The notes beneath the pieces are model-generated. The model was not told where the DNA came from. It worked only from the letters and a program-made list of their open reading frames with translations, and ran no database searches. Position numbers and translations under genes: made by a program. DNA of 64,000 bases, from assembly GCA_023334545.1 (NCBI GenBank), contig JAADVB010000007.1, positions 62,001 through 126,000 of the forward strand, given 5' to 3'. This stretch comes from Salisapilia sapeloensis. Its lineage: Eukaryota; Oomycota; Peronosporomycetes; Peronosporales; Salisapiliaceae. Below, in pieces: positions 31,123-42,759 of this stretch; position 1 is the first letter of the stretch; every line of letters begins with the position of its first letter.

Positions 31123-32310
31123 ATGTTGCGCAAGAAGATGCTAGAAACGCGTGAGCGAGCTATATCGGCTCAAAAGTTGAAGACGATTACGACGAACCAT
31201 GAAATGCTTCCGCCAGGAGAGTATGGCGTACGCTACGTGCTATTCTCACTTAGCAAGGCGCTCCAAAAGCCTGTGAAGAAGAAGGATGATGAGTCCAAGG
31301 GTTTCTTCGATCCGTTTGCGGAGGAGAACCTTGACAAAGACCTCTTCATCGACCGTCTGCATGGCACACACAACCTCGTTTTGAATAAATTTAATATCGT
31401 CGAGGAACACGTACGTCCATATATCATTGCTATATCCTCTCTCAGCCAACGACAGTGACGCTAATGTACTTTGAAATGTAGTTGGTCTTGCCTACGATTG
31501 ATTTCGAAGAGCAGGAGAGTGGGCTCTCTCGTAATGATTTTCGAGCTGTGTGGACTGCCATGCAAGGTCTGGATGCCTTTGGATTTTTCAACTGCGGTTA
31601 CGAAAGCGGTGCAAGGTACATCTTTATTTTTCATGTGTAATCGGAATCCTCCTAATCAAAAGATCTCTAGCCAACCTCGAAAGCATTTGCAATTGATGAC
31701 CTACCCATGCTTCCAAAACTATTGTGAGACGAACATGCCCCCTCTCCTCCAGTTTATCCATGACCTGCTTCAGGACAAACCAAAGGATGAGATTGTCCAT
31801 ATCCAAGAGCTTCCTTTCCACCACTTTATCCATCGAATTGACGTCCAAGATCCAAATGACAGCGAAGTTGCCGCAGGTATTCTTCCTCCTTGTCTTGTTC
31901 ATCTGCAATGTCCTAATGTATATGCACTAGACCACATCAATGCGTTGTATCAAAAGATTCGATCCGCAATGTACTCCACGTCGTACCCTGCCCCAGCAAC
32001 GAAGGTGACGCAGGCGGCGGGAATTGAAGATGGTGGAGGCCAAGGAGAGGCGCCATCGACCGAACCTGACTTTGTGTCCTTCAACTTACTTATCACGACA
32101 TCGTTTGTGTTTGTCATTCCGAGGAGAGTCCAGTCTCACTTGGGCATTGAGGTGAACTCTATTGGCTTCATTGGATCCTACTTCGTCCGGTCGGAGGAGC
32201 AGCGGGCGTTCATCGACGAACATGGGCCGATGGAACTTCTTCGTAAGGTTGCATTCCCACCACTTGCACTTAGTAAGTCAGAATTGGACCTGCTGAATAA
32301 ATCGCAGTAA
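31123..32310 (+). CDS. Ap4A phosphorylase (ATP adenylyltransferase)
   Basis: Four exons: 31123-31410, 31482-31615, 31671-31876 and 31931-32310; introns of 71, 55 and 54 nt; 335 aa. Splicing rebuilds LNKFNIVEEH-LVLPTIDFEEQ, AVWTAMQGLDAFGFFNCGYE and SGASQPRKHLQLM. The last is the HIT-superfamily triad region of APA1/APA2-type enzymes, with His-Leu-Gln preceded by Arg-Lys in place of the usual His-Lys. The C-terminal HLGIEVNSIGFIGSYFVRS fits the APA C-terminal domain. The enzyme splits diadenosine tetraphosphate with phosphate to ADP and ATP, in the cytosol or nucleus. The unspliced second intron would break the HIT motif, which confirms the splice. Confidence 0.9.
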
Positions 32311-33124
32311 AAACTTTATTTCGTTGCGAGCTACGCTTTCTATACACATTAAGTCGAGCACTTGAATAAATATCTAGTATGTGCTACCATCTTTTTCAGT
32401 TTCGGTATAGCCGTAGTGAATTGTTCGTGCTCCCTTAGTCAGACTGGTTTTGGTTAAGGACGAAATGATAAAGTGCAAAGTTCGCACTACTTGCAAAAAG
32501 GTACTGGTAACTTGGATCTAGATTACCATTTCTTCTATTCAACTTTACGATCTTTACCAGCTTTAGTGACCATTAAGAGATGGCAATGATTTAGATGCAC
32601 GTAAGCTTTGTGGTGCAACCTATAATTCCTGTATATGCACGGTATTGATACCAAGTGTTGCCATCGAGATCAAACGCATCAATTTCTACGTACATGACAC
32701 TCGATACAAAGTGTAAGTGTGCTGTCATGTTTGGATTTAGACCACAAAGTGCGTGCGTTTTCTGGACAACACAAATCTATAGATTTTCTTTTATCGCTGT
32801 CTTCCGCCAGCTAAATAAGCTTTAAATCCAGTTTGTATGCTTATCAAATTAGAGTTTACTAGTTGCGGAAGGTCAGCAATCTATTTTGGCACCAAGTGGA
32901 TCCTTTTAAATTTATACTTGAACGGCCATTGGCTTTCTATTCTTGTCTGGTCTGAGGACGTAGAGCATCTAGTACTATGTAAACAATTTCATCCTCCCAC
33001 ATTCTTCAATTAGCCTCGCAAAGCACACGAAGAGGCGTGAACTGCATCACCCTTGCTTATTCATACTGCGTGTGCCTTCAGTCACGCATACCAACGATCT
33101 CCTGTACACATCCGATTCGAAGTC
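32311..33124. other. Intergenic stretch before the CFAP97D1-like gene
   Basis: About 810 bp, AT-rich, with no open frame of coding character. The frame of the next gene is open 24 codons upstream of its ATG. No RNA gene or repeat is seen. Confidence 0.3.
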
Positions 33125-33646
33125 ATGGACCGTGGACGAAAAGCTATCCCAACTCTAAACAAGCACACGGATAACCGATATTACCAAAAGTGTCAAGAAA
33201 TTCATCGCAACAAGTTGCATTCGATCAAGAGTTCGATCGACAATAGCGAGCCCCATCGACCGTCTCATTTCAAGCGGAACATGAAAAAGGAGCAGATGAA
33301 GGAAGAAACGTATGCCAGAATTGAGCGTGAGAACCGCATTTTGTTGGAAAAAATGTCTAGCATCATGCAAACAGAGTCATTGGATAACAAGAACCAGTCC
33401 ATGAGTTATGGACACAGTCTTAACAAAGAAAAACGAAAGCGTGAATTACAGAAAATCACGGCGGAAAACCAAGCAATTCTACGTCGTATTCAGATGAGTG
33501 AGCCAACATACGATCACCTGCAATGGTTGGAAGATGCAAAGAAAAATGAACGCTATGCTGCTAACATTCGAGAGTATCCGAATGGTGACTCTCAACAGAC
33601 ATCTGGTGACTTCCAACTCTCAGGAGATGACGAGTACTACCAGTAG
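33125..33646 (+). CDS. CFAP97D1-like sperm/flagellum protein
   Basis: Single exon, 173 aa, about the length of human CFAP97D1. The hemingway/KIAA1430 domain covers most of the protein: YYQKCQEIHRNKLHSIKSSI, the core MKEETYARIERENRILLEKM, SLNKEKRKRELQKITAENQ and AILRRIQMSEPTYDHLQWLED, ending KNERYAANIREYP. CFAP97D1 is needed for normal sperm flagellum structure in mice. In an oomycete it should act in zoospore flagella. The C-terminal 25 residues (Gln/Ser/Asp-rich) are outside the domain. The stop is 89 bp from the convergent PH/ankyrin gene. A strong family match. Confidence 0.85.
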   Translation: MDRGRKAIPTLNKHTDNRYYQKCQEIHRNKLHSIKSSIDNSEPHRPSHFKRNMKKEQMKEETYARIERENRILLEKMSSIMQTESLDNKNQSMSYGHSLNKEKRKRELQKITAENQAILRRIQMSEPTYDHLQWLEDAKKNERYAANIREYPNGDSQQTSGDFQLSGDDEYYQ

Positions 33647-33735
33647 CCTGGCAGACGACAGCAATCTGATGTATCTCTTTAATCGAAATATATGAACCAT
33701 TGGAAATGTAAATGTCTGTTTTGATTTGTATAGTA

Positions 33736-36700
33736 TTAGATGCGAGCTGTATTTGGTGATCCCAGTCTTCTTTGGGAAAGCTTCATCCTCACAACCACGT
33801 CCGGTGTAAATCGGCTTGTGATGGCTTTGGACCTATCCCCATGAAGAGTAGAAGTGAGCTTTGGATTATTTTTATTAGCCCATCTCGATTCCCCAGTGCT
33901 TTCGTTAGTTAGGAATGCTGACCCATCCGAACTACGCTTTAGTTTCCATACATCCGATAAAGTATTCTCTTGCGTCAGATTCGAGTGGCTCTGACGCTTC
34001 ATTTTCTGGTCCATGTTGGCCCATCCTTGATGATACGCAAAGCCAATGTCAGTGTGTCTGCGTTGTTGTTGGTATAATTGCTGCGTCAAACCACTAGCAT
34101 AAGACTTTGAAAAGGATGATGCGGATATATCGCTGCGACTGCTGTCGGACCCATTCGAGTAGTACGATTGACCTGTAGCGACTCGATCGTAATTCAGATA
34201 CGCTCGTTTTTGTTTTTCAGCAACTCGATGCCTGATCGTATCCCGAGCAGATAGTGGTGTTAAATGACTAGATGTTCTGTTAGCAACAGACTTTGTCAAT
34301 TTTCCAAACGGTAGATGCTGTTCAAACGGTATCTGCGTGACCCATGTATCGTTGTACATACTAGCTTGACTCTTTGTCATGTCTGGAACCCATAGCATGT
34401 TTGAGTCGGGAAGAAAGTAGCTTGCGATTAAGTCAGCACAGCCTTGGTAACCTCGCCTTATTGCTATTTCATGTGCTGTGTCATCGTATGTATTCAATAT
34501 ATTCACGTCGGCTGCACTTTGCAAGAGCAGCTGAACTAGCTTGATATTGCCCGTATTCGCGGCATGGTGTAGTGCGGTGTTTCCTTCTTTATCGCATGCA
34601 TTGACGATGGCATCCCCATCAATGTCCAAAAGATATGTTACACAGTCATAATGCTCGTGCATTGTTGCAAGGTGGAGTGGTGTCTGTACAGCATTTTGTA
34701 CAACAAAGAGGTTTGCGCCATGAAGCAAAAGTACTTCTAAGCACTTCCGATCTCCATTTCGAGCAGCAACGTGAATTGGGGCTTCGTTTTGGCTGTCAAC
34801 GTGATTCACAATCATAGAGTCCATTCGACTTTTTGCAGCTACCATTAGGATTGCCTCAACACAGCTAGAGTGACCAAATGCCACAGCCAACTGTAGAGCA
34901 GACTGACCGTACTCTGGATGAGGATCATTCTTTGCGTGCCACGCAAGACAAAGCTCAACTAATTCTAGCCAGCCTATTCTACATGCACGTAAGAGCAAAG
35001 TATCTCCATTCCTATCATCGAGTCTAAAATCGATTGCAAGTCCATTTTCCAACGACATGTGGATAGCAGATAGATTTCGGTCCTGAAATTGATAAAGCAA
35101 GTACTCTCGCCAGGACAAAATCGTTGTATCATTTGTCCACGCTTCATCCTGTTGGTTTGTATCGCGACTGCTACGAGGTGACAGAGCTGACTCTCGGTAA
35201 CTAGTTAGACGACGGGATAAGTCATCAATGGAGCCTTCTTTTGAGGCTATCGTGCTAGTCATAGGCAAGGTTGAAGCATGGCTAATGCATGAATAAAGGG
35301 CAAGAACCCAAACGCGTGCGACTTCTTTACTAGCAGCTACCAAATCGAGTGTTCGATCAGTTGTTACGATCGAAAAGCATTTAGCTGACTCGTGGACAAT
35401 TTCTGCACCATGTGAGCTCTCCAATTGTGATAGAAATGACTTCGATGAATGACCTTCTCGTACATCCACGATATCAGCCAACTGTAGTGAATGACGATAA
35501 GCATGATTCTTTGTAGGTGAAGCTTGTTCAGGATCAGTCCAAGCAATGTAGGGAAGACATTGATTATTATGCGACTTGCTTTTAAAATGACTTATACGAA
35601 CCCATTTCCGCCTTGGTATCGCATTCTTCGTGCGAGTATGCTGGTAATATGGGAGTTTGTAAAATAGATCGCCTTGCAAAAGTACCTTTGGAATCATAAC
35701 ATCTTGCAATACTTTTGATCTGTCATTTAATTTCTCTGTAACCTTTTTACCGAAAAGTTTGGATGTGATTGTAGCACTGCGTTGGGGCATTTGTATCGCA
35801 GGTTCTGGTTCTTGAATATCTGGTAGTGCTTCTTGAAATTGCGGACTTGACTCGGCCGGAATTGGTAACATAAGACTAGTATTTTCAACAGGTATCTCCA
35901 TTTGCACTTCTTGCTCGGTCTTCATACCATTATACGTTTCTTCCTCAAGTTTCTGTTCGTCTTGCAAAGAGTTCGTAGTTTTGTTTCGACCAGCTGTAGA
36001 ACCCGACATGCCTGTTATCTTCTTTCTATCAACTTCTTCGGCGTTGCCGTCAGCTTGAAAATCTCCACTCCAAGCTACTACAGGGATGTGTGTTTCCTCT
36101 TCGTCCATCAGCTTATCCGGCTTTTGCTTTCCGTCGATATCTACGTGATCGCTATGCTCTAATGCTAATACTGGATCAAGACGACTTTCATTGAGTTCAT
36201 AAGATTCATCCTTTAACTTCGCATTCGCTTCTTGAGCAAGTGTTTCGTCGGGAGGACTATCTTCACTCACAATTTCAGATATGGATGACTCTATCTCGCT
36301 ACCGTATTTGCTTGTTTCTGCAATGAAGTACTTTGGGGGCGGGCTTTGAGGCACTGCTTTTTTAAGCAACTTCATGAATCCTTTCGGTGATGACGATCTA
36401 TATGTCGATTTCTTCACGATTTCAAATGTCGTCATGCCATGGTCAGCACTTGGTGTATATGTAAACATCGGCTTCGTGGTTGATGAGTCGGAGTCCCCTC
36501 TTTCATGATGATGTTTTGTGCTAGCCTGCGACTTTACATCATGCTGTGAGTCATCTCTACCCATATCTGCAGATTGAACGTCATCTAGTAAAGAATGTAG
36601 ATGGTTTTAGCGACACCGTGAAGAGAGAGAGAGAAAATGGTCGTTGAGAGGAGGATTGATATTAAAAATGCACGAAACTCACCGGTAGTGGGAGTTGTCT

Positions 36701-36767
36701 TCTTTTCGCTGACGGCATCCAAGTCATCACCAACAAAGTCAAAGCCATGAATTCCTCTTCTAGGCAT
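33736..36767 (-). CDS. PH-ankyrin-WW multidomain protein
   Basis: Two exons on the minus strand, 36683-36767 and 33736-36584, with a 98-nt intron (the longest modelled here); 977 aa. The first 330 residues are disordered and acidic. From about 330 to 465 there is a PH-like domain (QGDLFYKLPYYQHTRTKN...RKWVRISHF...AKCFSIVTTDRTLDLVAAS...WVLALYSCI). From about 540 to 755 are ankyrin repeats (NGDTLLLRACRIGWLELVEL, YGQSALQLAVAFGHSSCVEA, QTPLHLATMHEHYDCVTYLL, NTALHHAANTGNIKLVQLLL). Near 915-950 is a WW motif (VWKLKRSSDGSAFLTNESTG, ...SRWANKNNP). This is a membrane-lipid-binding scaffold by domain logic. The partners are unknown. The order PH, ankyrin, WW recurs in oomycete proteins, though I cannot name a characterised one. 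Confidence 0.82.
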
Positions 36768-37096
36768 TCTTCTCTTTGGAAATGGTTCAGAGATTATAGA
36801 TTTTCTAGTGCTATTAATATCCGATGTAGACGAATGGAAAGTAAGACAACGGTTTAATATGTTTGTTACTTCATCTTCGCTCTACAGGAATTGTTATCCT
36901 ATTTGACATAAGTGTTACAGACATGTATCGAGTCTGCCATGCATACGAGTGCGTTACCACTGGATTGCATCGCTTGCTTGTGCGTGTTCATGAAGTATCT
37001 ATGCAGCTTCAGGATCATGTTGAAGTATAGTTGAAGTAAAATGGCTACATATCTTCCTCTCATTTTGTCATTTTACGCACTAAGCACGATAGGAAA
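36768..37096. promoter_or_regulatory. Divergent spacer (PH-ankyrin-WW / SEN2)
   Basis: About 330 bp between divergent genes. An ATG at 37041 is in another frame relative to SEN2 and looks like a short upstream frame. Nothing else is seen. Confidence 0.3.
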
Positions 37097-37868
37097 ATGG
37101 TGGCATGGTGTCAACGCCGCTCCGATTGCGAGGTTCTCGAGGCCAAGTTTGCGGACACAGAGGAGGATCGACAAATATGGAACGACTGCCAATCTCGGAT
37201 ATACGGATATGCATCTTTTGTCACACCAACATCGAATGAGGAGTGTGTCGTATCAATAGATAGGATGAAAAAGCGATGCTTTACGCCTGCTGAAGCCTTT
37301 TACGCCATCACAGTGGATACATGTCTACCTATGCTACCACAAGCATCTACAGCGTCAGAGCTGTGGAAGTCATTCTCAACGTAAGCTACTCTTGCTTCAA
37401 AACCATTATTTTCGTCCGATCTAAACCTGACGGCTTTTCGTCTATAGTGCCTTGCCATCCTTCCAGCGCGAATTCGCCGTGGAGTATCATTTCCGACAGC
37501 AAGGCTGGTTGCTTTCCTCTGGCTTGCACTACGGTGCACATTTCGTGCTCTACCGAGGCGCGATCGACACCTTTCACTCGGAATACATCGTCCTCCTTCA
37601 AGACAAAAGCAGTGGCTGGCACGACGTGCAAAGTTTATCCCGAATCGCAGCCGACGTTAAAAAGACGTTGCTACTGCTAGACGTCCAAATCACACCCAGT
37701 CGCACCAGCGCATCCACTACCTTGACCTCAGGATCGTACAATCTGCATACCTCCTATTTTGACATTTCAGGCATTCTACTTCGCTCCGACGACGCCAACG
37801 AAATGTCCTCAATCGACTTCCGACCTCAGCCAGTCCTTCCGAAACGTAAAAAGAAACAACAAACATGA
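37097..37868 (+). CDS. SEN2: tRNA-splicing endonuclease catalytic subunit SEN2-like
   Basis: Two exons, 37097-37380 and 37448-37868, with a 67-nt intron; 234 aa. The catalytic C-terminal domain is clear: EYHFRQQGWLLSSGLHYGAH (catalytic Tyr), FVLYRGAIDTFHSEYIVLLQ (catalytic His) and SRIAADVKKTLLLLDVQI (catalytic Lys). SEN2 cleaves the 5' splice site of intron-containing pre-tRNA as part of the SEN heterotetramer. SEN2 is favoured over SEN34 by the G-L-x-Y-G and VKKTLLL forms. The N-terminal 95 residues match poorly and include FTPAEAFYAITVDTCLPML. The protein is short for SEN2 (yeast about 377, human about 465 aa), so an upstream exon could be missing. It ends in a basic, NLS-like KRKKKQQT. 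Confidence 0.8.
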
Positions 37869-38130
37869 GTATTCTCTTCCAGACATTGTATTTCGGCCGT
37901 ATCGTCTCTACTCTATCCCTCCGAAAGCCAGGAAGACCCAAACAAGAAAATATAAACGTTTTCAGCGAAAATCAAGAAAAAAAGCAAGCTTCGTTAGCCC
38001 GACCTCGACCAGACCAGGAGTTTACATATAGCACTTTCTGCCAACTAATGCAGAAATGCGAGCGCCCCAGGTCGTACGAGATGAGACCACTTTGCTCCAA
38101 TCTCTTTCCCTCTCTCGGCAACTGATACGC

Positions 38131-39072
38131 TTAACCAGTGATGACCTTCTTGAACTCGTCGTAGATGACGAGCACAAGAGCTCCACCAGTACCACGGATG
38201 ATGTTCGAGGCAGCACCCTTGAAGAAGGCGGTCGGGCCTTCGTTCTTGAGGATCTTGGCGAAGCAGTCCATGGTGGACGTGTACAGAATGTCCTTGCGGC
38301 CGGCCTGCATCATCATACGACGACGGACGGTATCGAACGGGTACGAGATCACACCAGAAGCAGAGGACACACACTGGGCAACGAGCCACTTCTTCCAGAC
38401 GGCAGCGTTCTTCGGGTCGGCAAGAGCAACCTGGGAGAACGTATCGTAACCACCGAAGAAGGCAGCACGGTAGACAATGATACCACCAACGGAGACACCG
38501 AATCCACGGTACAGACCCTTAAGGCCATCATCCTTGTAGATGGTGGAAATGCAGTGCATCAGACCGTTGTACAGACGGGATTTGCCCTTGCCAACATCAG
38601 CGCCAAGACGCGTACGGGCAAAGTCAAGCGGGTAGACGAAGAGGAGCGAGGTGGCGCCGGCAGCTCCGCCAGAGGCGAGGTTACCGATGAAGAAGCGCCA
38701 GAACTGGTCCTTCTTGACACCACCAAGGAAGAGCTGCTTGTACTTGTCCTTGAAGGCAAAGTTGAGGGCCTGGGTCGGGAAGTAACGGATGACATTAGCC
38801 ATGTTACCACGCCAGAAGGACTTGACGCCCTGCTCCTTGGAGACACGGCTGATGCAGTCCATGATACCCTTGTACTGGTCCTCCGGCTTGATCTGCGTGG
38901 AAGCAGCCTGCACCTGGAGGAGCAGCTTGACACGTTCAATGGGGGCGACGACGGTCTTGGAGATACCGCCGGCGACACCACCGGCCGCGAGGTCCATAAG
39001 GAAGGAGGCGACAGGGCTGCGCTCCTTCTTTTCGGCAAGAGCCAAAGGCTTGTAGCTGGAGACGACCGACAT
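38131..39072 (-). CDS. Mitochondrial ADP/ATP carrier
   Basis: Single exon, 313 aa. It has three mitochondrial-carrier repeats with signatures [20 protein letters not shown] and [12 protein letters not shown]. The RRRMMM hexapeptide is diagnostic of the ADP/ATP translocase. The protein exchanges matrix ATP for cytosolic ADP across the inner membrane. Codon use is extremely GC3-rich, marking very high expression, and produces a false antisense open frame (38056-39084). The ATG at 39072 gives the normal length. The frame is open a further 60 codons upstream, to an ATG at 39252. It contains [15 protein letters not shown], and may be 5' UTR or a cleavable targeting extension such as plant carriers have. 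Confidence 0.97.
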   Translation of the reverse strand: MSVVSSYKPLALAEKKERSPVASFLMDLAAGGVAGGISKTVVAPIERVKLLLQVQAASTQIKPEDQYKGIMDCISRVSKEQGVKSFWRGNMANVIRYFPTQALNFAFKDKYKQLFLGGVKKDQFWRFFIGNLASGGAAGATSLLFVYPLDFARTRLGADVGKGKSRLYNGLMHCISTIYKDDGLKGLYRGFGVSVGGIIVYRAAFFGGYDTFSQVALADPKNAAVWKKWLVAQCVSSASGVISYPFDTVRRRMMMQAGRKDILYTSTMDCFAKILKNEGPTAFFKGAASNIIRGTGGALVLVIYDEFKKVITG

Positions 39073-39981
39073 GATTTGTGCTGAAGTGTTCAGGAAGGGA
39101 GGGAGACAAGAGTCCTTTGGCGCAAATCCACGAATGGCGTAGACGGCTCGGCTCGCGACGAGTCTGTGGTTCAGATCCAGTGAGCAATTGTAACCAATCG
39201 GAAGATGTTGCGAGAGGTGAAGAGGATGTGGATTGGTAGAAATCATTTGCATGCTAAATAAGAGGTTCTATTCTAAGCTCTGTTTGCGTGCGTTTCGTCT
39301 CGTTGAAACGGATGGCTTGGATAGATTGGATAGACGAGAAAAGAGCGATATGTGGAGTGAATAGATCGCGAGCGGAAGATCAGAGTGCTTTGTGAACGGC
39401 GTGTGGGAACACGTGGCCATTGACCTTCACGTTTGAGAGGTAACGGCCGACGACATGAATCAGAAACTTGGGACAGATTGAGTTAAAAGAGGGTATGACC
39501 CGAAAGAGGTCCACGGCCTTTTGAAGCGCTTTCGAACTGCGTTTCATGCGGTAGAGTCTTTCGTGTCAATAACTCATCTCGTTGTAGTCAAGATCGAAAT
39601 GAACATGTTGGCAGAATTGATAAAAGGTTGTAAAAACAAATATGCACCGGTCTTGTTTGACACAGATGTCAGTCGTCGTATAGATATGCAGTAGCTCGAT
39701 CTGCGCCAAGTGCACACGGACCAGTGTTTTACATCGATCTTGGCATCTAACTCCTGGCAACGTAATACAGCACTAGTACATGAGAGCATTGTCAAGCACA
39801 AATTGCAGTCGAAACATACACTTTGCACAATAATCGTCAGCTTCATTCGGACTGTCCATCGCTTTCAGTCATGCCTTTCAGATCTATTTTCGAATCGATT
39901 TGTGTACCGTCCATGTACCCCTTACACACGATCGATCCCGACAACGAGCTCGGACACAAAGCGTGAAAATTGGTTCGAACG
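39073..39981. promoter_or_regulatory. Divergent region upstream of ADP/ATP carrier and TRAPPC4
   Basis: About 900 bp. The left 180 bp stays in frame with the carrier. The rest shows no coding character on either strand. It should contain the strong carrier promoter and, near 39950-39981, the TRAPPC4 promoter. Confidence 0.3.
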
Positions 39982-40558
39982 ATGCTCCACTCCCTGTATA
40001 TCACGAATAAAGCTGGTGGTCTGATCTACCACCAAGATCTGAGTTCTGCTGCACCCAAATTATCCTCCAATGATCATCTCCGACTTGGATCTACCTTCCA
40101 CAGCATGCATGCGATCGCTGCCCTCGTACCTTTTGAAATCCTCGATCAAATCTTACGTATCACAAAGTTTACGTTGCTTTATTGTGTATGATAGGCTGCC
40201 CCAGTAGCATCAGGAGGTATTCAGAGCCTCGAGACGGATTCTTTTAAACTGAAATGCTTGCAAACACCAACAGGGATCAAATTTTTTGTCACTGCGTCTC
40301 TCTACACGCCAGAGGTCGAAAGCGCATTGCAAACAGTCTATGAACTCTACGTCGACTATGTCCTCAAGGTAATTCATGATATTCATACTCATGTGGTACT
40401 GTAAATCATTATTGCTGCGACGGTAGAATCCATTTTATGAGCTGGAAATGCCGATTCGATGCAGTCAATTTAACTCGAAATTGATGACATTTGTCGAAAG
40501 ATTTAACACAGAAGGACCGAGACCTCGTCCAACTGCAAATCAATATTACTATTACTGA
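39982..40558 (+). CDS. TRAPPC4: TRAPP complex subunit 4 (TRAPPC4/Trs23, sybindin-like)
   Basis: Three exons, 39982-40125, 40195-40368 and 40427-40558; introns of 69 and 58 nt; 149 aa. The longin-like fold reads SLYITNKAGGLIYHQDL, then LRLGSTFHSMHAIAALAAPV, GGIQSLETDSFKLKCLQTPT, GIKFFVTASLYT and VYELYVDYVLKNPFYELEMP. This tracks TRAPPC4 along most of its length (family: STFHSLFAIASQL, LETDTFKLHCFQTLTGIKF, LKNPFYSLEMPIRC). TRAPP is a Rab1/Ypt1 exchange factor and tethers ER-to-Golgi vesicles. The insert present in longer orthologues is absent, so this is a short core form. The convergent stop of the kelch-MORN gene is 71 bp away. Confidence 0.92.
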
Positions 40559-40629
40559 CCAATGTGTGGAGTCAAGGGCATTGCTCAAGTCAATCTTTAC
40601 ATGTCTTCTATCATTAATGCCAAACAAAT

Positions 40630-42759
40630 TTACGAAGCGGTAGTGCTTGATGTTGTAGCTTCATCCTCTTGCGGGTAAAATATGCCACGCTTCCATGTGC
40701 CTTCTAGCGTAGATCCGTCTGGTTGTACCATCTTTCCCAAACCATGCTTTAAATCGCGTTTCCACTGTCCTGTGTAGGTAGAACCATTTGCAAAGATGGC
40801 CGTTCCGCGACCACAGCGCATACCTCCGACCCACTTTCCTTGATACTTTTCTTTCGTCAATTTGTATTCACAAGAACCAAAGCCATTCCTTTTCCCATTT
40901 CTCCAACTTCCAACGTACACACTTCCATCACGTAGCTTCTCTTGGCCTTCTCCATGCCGAAGTCCATCTTTCCATTCACCAGTGTAGACTTCTCCATTTC
41001 GGCTGCAAGTACCTCTCCCATGGGGAAGTCCATGACTTGCCTCTCCTTCGTACTCCCATCCTTGCTCATCGCCCTTGCAATCAAAGTTAGACAAATGTAC
41101 TATTCTTTCCATGTGACCATCTTGAAATGCCGCGGAGAGCGTAGATCCATCCGAGTACGTTAACATTCCTTTTCCAGAACGCAATCCTTTGTCCCACTCC
41201 CCGTCGTACTCGACTTCATATCGACAAGTTACTGTTTCGTGAGAAATTACAGTCCTTGGAGGAGGGTATTTCATTGTGCCTTGGCCACTTCGCTTGTCAT
41301 CTACCCAATCACCAGTGTACATTTCCCCATTAGAATACTTCATACACCCGTGACCATTCCTTTTATCATCTTCCCAACTTCCTTCATACTCATCTCCATT
41401 AGAATAGGTACACTTTCCTTGTCCATGGCGCAGTCCGGTAGATGTCCGAATCTCACCCGTATAGATCCCTCCTTGCTTCATTTGTCGAGAATCCACAAGC
41501 TCTAATGCGTTCGGATCTACGTTTTCATCTCCCAAATCGCTCTTCATAACATTTCTCAAATTAAACTCTAGCACAGATGTGTGACCAATATCGTCTTCAA
41601 TGGCATAGCTAGTGAAGCGATAGATCGATGTTCCATCTGAACTCACTATGTATGTAAAACTGTTTGTGGCACCAGACTCTAGTTCGGGAATCACAAAGCT
41701 GCAAATTGATCCGTCGGCTGGGTTAAGTAGAATAGTCGTTGACACCTTGTTAACGTCGGCGTCTTCTTCTTGCGAATGGCCACCAAAGATCAGCACTTGT
41801 TCAAATTCACTCTGCTCATTTTCTTCATGTACATTTTCGGGAGACAAGCGAACATTTAATGCTGTGAAGCTCACTCGAGCAAGCGATGTGTTAACCTCGT
41901 GTGGAATGGAGACTGGGAGTTCACTCCAAGCGTTCTTCTGTAGATCCAAGATAAAGACCGCATTGTTCAGTAGCTTGGTGTCGGGGTGCATACCGCCCAA
42001 TACCAAGATGGAGGATGTATTGTTCACTGCAATAGCTTGATGTCCAGCTAACGGCAGTGGACAAGTCCCACTTGGCTACACGCGAGATCAGTACGCACAG
42101 TCAAAGGTCAGTCATGAAGCAGATACATATATCCTACCATCAGCTCTGTCCAAACAGCACGAGGCGTTGTATTCGATTCACTACTCGAATCCGTAGCTTC
42201 TTCTTCCGTAGCTTCTTCCAACTCAAGTTTCCATATATCCGTAAGAGCATTATTTGAAGCTCCTTTGCCACCGAGTATTATTATCCCTTTTCGATTTGAA
42301 TCGGTGTCTAACTTCACAGTTGTGGCACTGTGCCAAGCTCGAGCTTGTGGTTGCTTGCCGTCGCTTGACAGAAGCAAAGGATCGCATGACAAGATGCTCT
42401 CGTTTAACGTAACTAAGTAAGTATCCTGACTAGGACCTGAGTTTCCATGGCAATCATCTATGACTTCCCCTCCGAAAAAGACTGCTTTATCACTTAAAGG
42501 TGCGATGCTATGTCCTTGTCGTTGTGGCAATTCACCACATGCGTCATAACCATCTCTCCATTTGTGTGCACTGGTTGAGAATAGACCCAAATTGAGTCGA
42601 GATAAAGTCGGCGATGGTGATGAGACCAATCTAGATAGATTCACAGTAGTAAGCTTCGGTAGGTATTTGTAGGTACGTTTGTGTAGTTTGCCTACATGTC
42701 ATCTCCCAGTCTAACGGCATATACATTACACCCGCTTCCCTTAGGATACGGTTGGTCAT
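40630..42759 (-). CDS. Kelch-repeat and MORN-repeat fusion protein
   Basis: Three exons on the minus strand: 42732-42759, 42138-42691 and 40630-42075; introns of 40 and 62 nt; 675 aa. The N-terminal half has kelch-like motifs (RQGHSIAPLSDKAVFFGGEV, RAWHSATTVKL...GIIILGGKG, AGHQAIAVNN..SILVLGG, VLIFGGHS) for a beta-propeller. The second half has about nine MORN repeats (GIYTGEIRTSTGLRHGQGKC, YSNGDEYEGSWEDDKRNGHG, YSNGEMYTGDWVDDKRSGQG, FANGSTYTGQWKRDLKHGLG). MORN repeats form elongated scaffolds, often at membranes, basal bodies or axonemes. No catalytic domain. The 28-nt first exon and 40-nt intron are the least certain part. They were needed because the second exon has no ATG. Confidence 0.78.

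Noticed and set aside
38056-39084. 342-codon open frame antisense to the ADP/ATP carrier
   Set aside because: It arises from the same codon bias. The minus strand encodes a complete carrier with RRRMMM.
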